Assembly (NCBI GenBank): GCA_016706365.1
Contig: JADJJU010000006.1
Coordinates: forward strand, 372,001-436,000
Length of the DNA stretch: 64,000 bases
Reading direction: 5' to 3'
Source: Saprospiraceae bacterium
GTDB taxonomy: Bacteria; Bacteroidota; Bacteroidia; Chitinophagales; Saprospiraceae
Shown here: in pieces, positions 57,074 through 64,000 of the stretch
Layout: every line of letters starts with the position of its first letter
How positions within the stretch are numbered: position 1 is the first letter of the stretch
Position numbers and translations under genes: made by a program
The notes under the pieces: model-generated
The model's database searches: none
Told to the model about the DNA's origin: nothing
The model's input: the letters and a program-made list of their open reading frames with translations, nothing else

Positions 57074-57313
57074 TTAGATGTCTTCTTTCTTTAAAATTTC
57101 AGTTTTTAGCCCAAAATGTGCCACAAATTGTTGCATGTCTGAAGCCAGTTCCTTGTTGCCGGTTGCTCTCAGATAAGAGTCACAAATGCCTCTTAATGTG
57201 TAATAAACCATTCGGTCCATTTCCTGTACCTGCATTTCTTTGGTCCAAATATCAAATTTAAGAGTATCCTTATGGTCTTTATCAAAGATAGATAACAACA
57301 CTGCCTTAGCCTC
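57074..57313 (-). pseudogene. gldC: GldC gliding-motility protein, N-terminally truncated
   Basis: The peptide EAKAVLLSIFDKDHKDTLKF, then DIWTKEMQVQEMDRMVYYTL and SYLRATGNKELASDMQQFVA, matches the C-terminal two thirds of GldC, a small protein linked to Bacteroidota gliding motility. The first ~35 residues of GldC are absent: just upstream of EAKA the frame has a stop, and the DNA is the end of the epimerase gene. A GTG at 57301 could give a 75-residue product, but it would lack the N-terminus. Probable deletion of about 100-150 bp or a misassembly. Confidence 0.75.
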
Positions 57314-57966
57314 AGATTAGGGTACAGATGAATGCCTTTATTCAGATCACTTGCAGCATGAACCATGGAAATGGCCACATCATGTGCTTCTACCGGTTTA
57401 TATTTACCCAGAAAATTGCCTCCAAGCGCATTAATACCTCTTGCGAAGATTGCGGAAACAGCTTCTGCAGCTCTGAATTCATTTCTCTGCCCCAGTAAGA
57501 GTGATGGCCTGAAAATATGAATACTCCAGAAAGACAGTGTAATTACAATGTTCTCCAACTTGCCTTTTACCTGAGAATAAAATATACTGCTATCAGGGTC
57601 AGCTCCTACTGATGACACCAACAACAATTGATTTACTTTGTTTAAGGCAGCAATTCTGGCTACTTCAAAGCTATAGGTATAGTCCACTTTGTAAAAAGCC
57701 TCTTTACTACCCGCTTTTTTCATTGTCGTCCCAAGGCAAATGTAAATGTCATCACCAAGGATTTTACTGCCAATAGATTCCAGCTTGTCAAAATCAACTA
57801 TAACATTGCTTAGTTTGTGATGATAAACTTCAATTGGTTTCCTCGTAAATGCAATAACTTTTTGATACTGAGCACTTGACAAAAGTAATTTCAATAATTC
57901 AGATCCCACCAGACCGGTAGCACCAAAAATCAAAGCAGTCTTAACAGCATTGTTTAATAACATCAA
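57193..57966 (-). CDS. NAD(P)H-binding epimerase-like protein with aberrant C-terminus
   Basis: Atypical SDR of the HTATIP2/YbjT-like group. Rossmann motif ALIFGATGLVGSELLKLLL, CLGTTMKKAGSKEAFYKVDY, LLLVSSVGADPDSSIFYSQV (YxxxK: YSQVKGK), IFRPSLLLGQRNEFR. Family members usually end within about 10 residues after the segment KGIHLYPN (near 57325). Here the frame runs on for ~40 residues that are the out-of-frame reading of gldC, so the real 3' end seems lost at the junction near 57313-57325. Function unknown; often annotated as an oxidoreductase. Confidence 0.72.
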   Translation of the reverse strand: MMLLNNAVKTALIFGATGLVGSELLKLLLSSAQYQKVIAFTRKPIEVYHHKLSNVIVDFDKLESIGSKILGDDIYICLGTTMKKAGSKEAFYKVDYTYSFEVARIAALNKVNQLLLVSSVGADPDSSIFYSQVKGKLENIVITLSFWSIHIFRPSLLLGQRNEFRAAEAVSAIFARGINALGGNFLGKYKPVEAHDVAISMVHAASDLNKGIHLYPNLRLRQCCYLSLIKTIRILLNLIFGPKKCRYRKWTEWFITH

Positions 57967-58004
57967 TATGCTAAATATTCAAAAAGTCGCGCAAATGTAC
58001 TGAA

Positions 58005-59747
58005 TTAATCCTCCACCTTCAATTCCATAGTATGATAACCGGCTTTTTCGCTGTCAATTATGAGATTATATTGTTTTTTCTTATCTCTGACGATCCATCT
58101 AACTTTGACAGTACCCATTCCCGGAATATTTTCCACCCTGACTTTAGCAGGATCAGTCAATTGTTCTTTACCAAGATTGAAATCAACATTACTCATAACA
58201 AATGATGTCACTACATCCGCTCCTACAAGAGAAATATAATCCGGACGTCAGATCATATTCTTTTCATTATGAGAACTGTGAGTAGGAATCATACGTGAAT
58301 TCGTTATGGTGATAGTTATTTCCTTCAGGTTATTGCTCAATTTCTTTGTTTTAACTTCTGTCAATTCCAGCTTAGGAGTATGATAAGCATGGTATAGAGT
58401 GAATGCCATGTTTCTGTGTGCATCTTCTTCCAACAAAAATCCCGGATGATTCCTGATATAGTTCTTCTTGGGTCCTCCAATTTCAACTTCTCCAAATTGC
58501 GGATGTTTGTAGGCTTTCCATTTGACATAGGCATCTCCGAATAGAAGGTATTTGTCAAATTCATAGAACTCATTGTTTTGAAAGCGATTGGTTTCAGTCT
58601 TTCTGTGGAATAACAGATAAGAAATCATATTCTCATTGACAAAAGCGTAAATGCCCAGTGCTCCGTGCATGAAGTCAAGGTCTCCACCAAATACGGAATA
58701 CAAGTCTTTATAAGTGGTAAGGTATCTGTATCCCGGTATCATTGTTTCACCTGCTTTTCCTATCAAGTCATACACGGCGATATCAGATCTGTCATATGTA
58801 TTCAGATCCTCTTCTGCACCTGGGCCTCTGAGAAACATTCCTCCATAATTGTGATAACTCTGCCCGCCTCCGATATTTGGATGAGTCATGATAAATGTCT
58901 TCACTGCTCTTATCTCAGGAGTACTAAACGGATACTTATAAGCTCCACCCTGCACATAATCCGGCTGCCAGTTCCATCCCCAATCTCTGTTGGGATCATA
59001 GTAACCTGTTCTGTCTTCATTTACCCGGGCATCACCGTCATTGTCAATCCCTTCCATACCAAGCATTTCATATGTTCCGGCTTCTCCCGGCTTTACGGGT
59101 ACCATTCTCTTAGGATATTCAGGATCAATGTCAAACCTTCCATTGGGGCTCTTTCTTCTCATCATGGTAATATGTCCATCTCCGTCCAGATCATCCATCA
59201 TATCTTCATTGATTTCCCAGTCAGCGTCGTCATCCATAGGAATCACTCCTGAACGGGGAGTATTGGCATTATTGGCTTTTGTTATGAAATCGTACCTTCC
59301 ATCAGGGTTGATAGTAGGAAGAATATAGAAAGTCTTGTCTTTCATCAATTGAGTGATAAAATCCACTTTTCCATAATTCTCGCACAGATACCAGGCTGTG
59401 TACATACTGAATTCAGTACCCTGCAGCTCATTGGAGTGAATATTTGCCTGGATATAGAAAGCAGGTTTGTGCTCAGGTTTGCCAGCTTTGCGGTCTGTAA
59501 TGGTCATTGCCAGAATATCCCTTTTTTCATATGATTTGCCAATTACTTCCACACTTACCAGATCGGGATAAGCTTTTGCCAGTCTGTTACAAAAATCAGC
59601 AATCTCATCAAGATTATGATACTTGTTCCAGCTCATAGTTACCTTTGGATTGTGCGGCGTCCCGATTGCTCTCAATCCCGCTGAATGGTCCTGAGCAAAG
59701 ACCGAAGTACTTAAGAATAATGTCAGGAAAATATATATTGATTTCAT
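58005..59747 (-). pseudogene. M14 zinc carboxypeptidase with an in-frame TGA
   Basis: Secreted metallocarboxypeptidase. Signal peptide MKSIYIFLTLFLSTSVFA; zinc motif HSNE in YIQANIHSNELQGTEFSMYT (His104, Glu107); TINPDGRYDF with the substrate Asn/Arg; acidic EF-hand-like inserts (DLDGDGHITMMRR, GIDNDGDARVNED); SYHNYGGMFLRGPG. A TGA at 58248-58250 ends the frame at NEKNMI. The same frame continues without shift as RPDYISLVGADVVTSF ... ELKVED to 58005, and the neighbouring paralogue is colinear past this point, so the stop truncates the C-terminal beta domain (full length about 580). CGA or TGG to TGA substitution, or a base-call error, would explain it. Confidence 0.85.
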
Positions 59748-59755
59748 CTTGATTA

Positions 59756-61447
59756 TTATTTAAGATCCAGTGATTGACTAATCAATCCGACCATCGGACT
59801 GCCTGCTTCCAGAATAACCTTCCCTCTGCCGGATACCAGATATTGGAATTCTATAATTTCACCGGGTTCAAGTTTGTTGTGGAAACTTTTACCGGTCCCA
59901 ATGAGCAATGTTTGAGGTCCTCCAATTTGAATCCTGCTGCGAATCCTTCTTACCCAGCGAGTCTTATCTCCTAATTCAGAATGGGTAGGTAAGAGACCTG
60001 TATTCACTATTTTTCCACTGATCCGAAAAACATCTCCCTCCAGTTTGTCCACTTTTACCTGCTGAAATGCCAGCTGTGCTCTCTGCTTCAATAATTCCTC
60101 AACGAACTTTGAGTGCGTATCAGCCACATCATTCAAATATGCAAGGGGAGGATTATGCTTCATGTAAGGTTTGAATCCACCAACTTCTACATTCATACCG
60201 GGAAAATCAGGGTGTTCAATTTTGGTCCATGGCAAAAAATAATCTTTTATTCCCAGGCTGTCAGCCCATTTGCTATAACGGATATCATAATTTTCAGCAG
60301 GAGTAGCAGGTCCACCTTGTCCTCCCCTTCCTCCGGGTCCCTTTTTAGGGGCTTCTTCTGTTTTAGTACTATCTGCAGGAGCAGCTGCTTCCAGTTTTGG
60401 AGCCCACCATCCCGGAGTCACATAACTATATCTGCCATAATGAAAATATGCCCAACTAGAAAAGCTTCCTGAGCCTTGTGGCATAGAGGGAGCATCCTTG
60501 GTTTTGGTAATCTTGTTGTATAATCCGGAAATATGCTCATTAACTTTTCCATCTGATTCAAGTGGGCCGGTGATGATCCGCTTTGCAGTTTTTTGCTTGT
60601 CAAATTTAACAGGCTCAGATAAATTATTTTCCAAAGCAAAAGTCAGGACTGCAAATACATTCCATTTCTCAAACAAGGAATCCAACAAACCAATATTCTC
60701 AGGTTCTGAAACAGCATGCTCACCTGTTCCCGGCTTGAAGGGCTGATAATCAAATGAGAAATTTTTGTTGATATGAATACCGCCAGGGCCGTCTTCATTG
60801 AATTTGCCGTCCTTATCATTATCGCTTCCTTCTGTAATTAGCTGATAGAGTACCTGGTCCAGCTCTTTTTTATCCCTTTTAACCATTATGCGGGCATCGT
60901 CTTTATTTATTAGCTGATCTCCTGCAGGATTCTGAATTCTCATCATGCTGATAAATCCATCCTTATTCAGATCTTCATAAGGATCTTCATCTTTAATACC
61001 ATCGCGATCATCATCTGTGCTTGAGGCATTCCCAAGTCTCTCATATTTCAATGAGGCAAAATACTGATCATGTGCATCCGGATTGACACAAGGAATAATA
61101 AAAATGACAGTTTCTTCCAGCAATTTGCTCAAGCTGTCTGTGGGAGAATTCAGAAATTTCTCAGCCAGCTTCAGCGCAAGTTCTATTCCGGCAGGGTGAT
61201 TTCCTTCCACTCCTGCTACAATTGCAAGTCCTGGTTTAAAGCTTAGATCTCCTTTGCCGATGGTAAGTTGATAGATAGGCTTACCTCCTCTTGAACTTGC
61301 GATCTGATGAATTCTTGCAGAAGCTTTATGTTGATTCGCCAAAGCTGTAAGTCTTTTGTTGATTGCAGCATTGTCAGAATATTCATTTTGAGCATTTAGC
61401 AATAAAGGAAGGAAACAGAATAAAATTGACCATTTAAATGGTATCAT
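59756..61447 (-). CDS. M14-family peptidase paralogue with altered metal site
   Basis: 563 residues, exported (MIPFKWSILFCFLPLLLNA). Same architecture as the downstream M14 protein: N-terminal M14 core, acidic inserts (DDDRDGIKDEDPYEDLNKDG, EGSDNDKDGKFNEDG), a Gly-rich linker (KKGPGGRGGQGGP) and a C-terminal beta domain. The metal region reads GVEGNHPAGIEL where the paralogue has IHSNELQGTE: aligned by flanking residues, the His and Glu positions are swapped (ExxH for HxxE). It may be inactive or bind metal differently. First gene of the pair; 8 bp precede the second. Confidence 0.85.
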   Translation of the reverse strand: MIPFKWSILFCFLPLLLNAQNEYSDNAAINKRLTALANQHKASARIHQIASSRGGKPIYQLTIGKGDLSFKPGLAIVAGVEGNHPAGIELALKLAEKFLNSPTDSLSKLLEETVIFIIPCVNPDAHDQYFASLKYERLGNASSTDDDRDGIKDEDPYEDLNKDGFISMMRIQNPAGDQLINKDDARIMVKRDKKELDQVLYQLITEGSDNDKDGKFNEDGPGGIHINKNFSFDYQPFKPGTGEHAVSEPENIGLLDSLFEKWNVFAVLTFALENNLSEPVKFDKQKTAKRIITGPLESDGKVNEHISGLYNKITKTKDAPSMPQGSGSFSSWAYFHYGRYSYVTPGWWAPKLEAAAPADSTKTEEAPKKGPGGRGGQGGPATPAENYDIRYSKWADSLGIKDYFLPWTKIEHPDFPGMNVEVGGFKPYMKHNPPLAYLNDVADTHSKFVEELLKQRAQLAFQQVKVDKLEGDVFRISGKIVNTGLLPTHSELGDKTRWVRRIRSRIQIGGPQTLLIGTGKSFHNKLEPGEIIEFQYLVSGRGKVILEAGSPMVGLISQSLDLK

Positions 61448-61543
61448 AGAATTATTGTTAAGTCATTATGGGAGGTAAAAGTATAAATTTTCGCAAAATG
61501 AAATCATTTTATTCATGTCATAGCTGCGTAAAATCAAAAGGAT

Positions 61544-61551
61544 TAATTTTG
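61544..61551 (+). promoter_or_regulatory. -7 box (TAATTTTG)
   Basis: TAATTTTG, exact TAnnTTTG match, 35 nt before the ATG at 61587. Confidence 0.45.
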
Positions 61552-61586
61552 AATGCTGAATCAAAAGTTATTAGTAAATTGGTATT

Positions 61587-62635
61587 ATGAAATCAGCCGA
61601 CCTAAAATACCTGATAGCCTATATTATACCTTCCATGATATTGTATGGCTTATGGGTGGGTGGAATCTGGATTTATTTACCCCTGGTTATCACATTTGTA
61701 TTAATTCCTATACTTGAATTAATGATAACTGCTGATCCCTCCAATCATGAGGAAAGCATCGAAACTTTCCGCTCCGGTAATGTATTCTTTGATCTTCTCC
61801 TCTATTTCAATATAGTCTTCGTTTATGCAGCAGTTTATATTTTCGCTCATCAATTGAGCATTGACGCATATTCTACGAAGGAACTTGTTGGTGGAGTCCT
61901 TTCATTTGGATTGATACTTGGAACTTCAGGAATTAATGTAGCTCATGAACTGGGACACAGACAAAATATTCTCAGTCAGATTGGAGCCGGGATTCTTCTC
62001 CTCCCTGCCCATTATATTCACTTTACGATAGAGCATAATTTTGGGCATCATAAATATGTAGCTACTGACCGCGATCCTGCCACAGCAAGAAAGGGCGAAA
62101 GTCTTTTTGCATTTTGGATCAGGTCTACCATCATGAGCTATATCAATGCCTGGAAAATCGAAAATAAACGGATTAAAACAAAGTATGGCCATTTATTACA
62201 ACCTGCCAATAGAATGATTCAGGCCGTATGCTTTCATATTATATATAATAGTTTGATCTGGATGTACTTTGGTTCTTTGGCCTGGACCTATGTTTTTATT
62301 GCCGGTATAGTTGGATTTCTTTTACTGGAAACAATCAATTACATAGAGCACTATGGCTTGCAACGAAAAAAGACTGCAGAAGGCCAGTATGAAAAAGTAA
62401 GTCCGGAACACTCCTGGAATTCTGATCATGTCCTTGGAAGGATTTTGTTATATGAACTAACCAGGCACAGTGATCATCATTATAAAGCAAATCGCAAATT
62501 TCCCATTTTGCGACACATGGATGAATCTCCGCAATTACCTTTAGGATATCCGGCATCATTTTGATTGCTCTTATTCCTCCTTTGTGGTTTTGGTTGATGG
62601 ATCGGGAGTTGGGGAAGGTAGAAGGAAGAAGGTAG
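61587..62635 (+). CDS. AlkB-type membrane di-iron monooxygenase, C-terminal frameshift
   Basis: Integral-membrane alkane hydroxylase/fatty acid desaturase superfamily. Several membrane helices and the four AlkB His boxes: NVAHELGHRQN, IEHNFGHHKYVATDRDPATA, NYIEHYGLQRK and ELTRHSDHHYKANRKFP, followed by LPLGYPA. As read, the frame stops at 62564, right after GYPASF. Adding one base near 62555 gives GYPAIILIALIPPLWFWLMD and a stop at 62633-62635, the hydrophobic tail and Met-Asp end expected for AlkB (about 349 aa). Substrate (n-alkane or other) is not determined; no rubredoxin gene is nearby. Its own -7 box precedes it. Confidence 0.85.
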
Positions 62636-62652
62636 AAGTTGAAAGTTGAAAA

Positions 62653-62687
<35 letters not shown>

Positions 62688-62772
62688 GTGGTAGGTATTA
62701 AGGTATAAGGAGAAAGGTGGCTGATGGAAGTTGAAAGGTAAAATTGGAAATTAAAATTCCATTCAATACAAT

Positions 62773-63860
62773 TCAATCTTCAAACAATCTGTCGAGTGGG
62801 CTGCGAATGGATTTTGTGTGTGAATTTTCCACTTTGGCGTAGATCATCGTTGTTTTGATGTCCTGATGGCCCAGGAGTTTTTGTATGAAGGCCATATCTG
62901 TTCCATACTCCAATAAATGAGTAGCATAACTATGCCGGAGTCCGTGAATTCCTACGGGTTTATTGACTTTGGCTTTCTTCATTGCAGATTTGAAAACAGA
63001 TTGTACACTTCTGATAGAATATTGTCCACCATACTGCCCCTCAAAAAGATATTTAATCGGTTTAAACCCTTTGCAATAAGACTGCAGCAGCTCCAGAACA
63101 GAAACCGGAAGCGGAACATAGCGATCTTTTTTTCCTTTGGCAGACTCAATCAAAACCTGCATACGACTGCTGTCAATATCACTTAGTTTCAGATTTACTA
63201 CTTCACTTACGCGTAAGCCCATACCGTAGCATAGCTTAAGCATCAACCGGTGCTTTGGATTTTGAACAGCTTCAAAATCAGCTGAATTTCGCTTTGACTC
63301 AATACTTTGGGAAGTGTGGATGGTTTTTTCGGCCGGGGAATTTTGTCCACAAAATCCATTTTGTGCAGTATTTGTTCAAAATAGAATTTGATTGCATTGA
63401 GTCTGCTATGCAATTGATTTTCAGAAATTTTAAGAGTATTTATACAGTACAGGATATAAGCACGAAGCTCTTCGTAAGTCATCCGGTCCACAGCTTTATC
63501 CTTCAGAAAATAAAGCAATTGAGAAAACTCTGAGGTGTATGTTTTTATCGTAGCAGGACTATAAGCTTTCATTTGCAGTAACTCTTTCATGTATTGGAGA
63601 GCAGCAGCATTTTCCGTAATCAGATCCAATGCGACTTCTTTGCCACTTAATGTGATTTCCATCCCAAAAAGTGCTCTGTAGTTTCTGTTGTCCAGCACAT
63701 ACCATGATTTGTTTGGAGGATTCCACCGACCCATTAGGGATTTAATCAGGTTAATTTTTTCCTGATCATATTCGAAGCTAATCCAAATGACTTTGGAGCT
63801 TTTATGTTGTCCTTCGGAGAATGTAAAACCTGTGAAATCAAGCTTTCCCATACTGCGCAT
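62773..63860 (-). pseudogene. Tyrosine recombinase/integrase, frameshifted
   Basis: XerD/IntI-like site-specific recombinase. The N-terminal ~75 residues are an extra module (WISFEYDQEKINLIKSLMGR), followed by a SAM-like core-binding domain (YMKELLQMKAYSPATIKTYT). The catalytic domain has Arg in CYGMGLRVSEVVNLK, Lys in SAKGKKDRYVPLP, HGLRHSYATHLLEYGTDM (HxxR), LLGHQDIKTTMIYAKV (His and Tyr), and the ending IRSPLDRLFED. The first frame (63243-63860) breaks after SEIQLILKL: one extra base near 63270-63273 gives LILKAVQNPKHRLMLKLCYG and joins the second (62773-63246) into about 362 residues. The integron-specific insertion of IntI is absent. Solitary; no mobile cargo is visible inside the window. 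Confidence 0.85.
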
Positions 63861-63940
63861 TTTGTATTAACAATACTTACAAAAATACTTTATTTATACA
63901 AAAGCGTATGTAGGAAATAGCAATATTGATTCGAGTAAAC

Positions 63941-63982
63941 ATCTAACTAGCAATACATTATAATAAATAGGATTAGTTGGAT
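63941..63982 (+). other. Inverted ATCTAAC / GTTGGAT pair, possible recombination site
   Basis: ATCTAACTA and TAGTTGGAT flank 24 bp, about 80 bp upstream of the recombinase start. They fit the outer attC core consensus (RYYYAAC ... GTTRRRY), but the 42-bp span is shorter than known attC sites and no clear inner L boxes are seen. Could be a recombinase binding site or chance. Confidence 0.25.
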
Positions 63983-64000
63983 ATAAAATCTGGTAAAAAG

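Noticed and set aside
58248..58250. Selenocysteine or TGA reassignment
   Set aside because: No downstream SECIS-like hairpin was seen, other genes in the window use TGA as a stop, and the position is not a redox site.

Overview
The window looks like chromosomal DNA of a gliding-type Bacteroidota, most likely near the Saprospirales. The reasons are five secreted proteins with type IX secretion (T9SS) C-terminal sorting domains, a GldC fragment, Bacteroidota -7 promoter boxes (TAnnTTTG), a cytophagalysin-like M43 protease, Bacteroidota-type PurM and PyrR proteins, and an AT-rich composition. Family names come from recognising motifs in the translated frames; no database search was run.

Layout. 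0-4.7 kb: a tandem duplication of a T9SS surface-protein gene, each copy with its own leader and terminator; the first copy is frameshifted. 4.8-7.6 kb: glycogen synthesis (glgA-glgC). 7.7-12.4 kb: a thioredoxin-like lipoprotein, an SDR and a GH92 mannosidase. 12.4-13.3 kb: a gene-free island of heptanucleotide repeats and palindromes. 13.3-23 kb: ABC-F, YqgE, FabD, a T9SS beta-propeller protein, acetoacetyl-CoA synthetase, and a class IV aminotransferase with a biotin carboxylase. 23-29 kb: an S24-type regulator with a small partner, tpiA, and two T9SS proteins. 28-37.6 kb: DUF72, ppk1, purB, gpsA, a YheT-type hydrolase, a coiled-coil protein, purM, transaldolase/FSA and the SRP RNA. 38-44 kb: SUI1, prmC and a carboxyspermidine-type polyamine operon, with an agmatinase-family gene close by. 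44-49.4 kb: GDSL hydrolase, methyltransferase, hemL, two-component system, cutA. 49.4-49.7 kb: a hairpin array and repeats. 49.7-64 kb: DUF2721, TlpA-like protein, pyrB-pyrR, an M16 peptidase pair, an epimerase running into a truncated gldC, an M14 carboxypeptidase pair, an AlkB-type monooxygenase and a tyrosine recombinase.

Two patterns stand out beyond the genes. First, nine loci carry frameshifts, a nonsense codon or a truncating junction. They lie in 1.5-5.7 kb and 38.6-63.3 kb, with none detected in about 33 kb between. Several sit in homopolymers and one gene has two compensating indels, so uncorrected assembly errors are at least as likely as gene decay. Second, the intergenic regions are full of period-7 repeats built from different words, and of dispersed hairpin elements. 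The clearest is an array at 49.4 kb in which hairpins are separated by an exact GTGATGT heptamer, with a related single copy inverted at 38.5 kb. I see no CRISPR array, tRNA, rRNA operon or recognised defence system. The closest thing to an undescribed system is this hairpin/heptamer repeat family.
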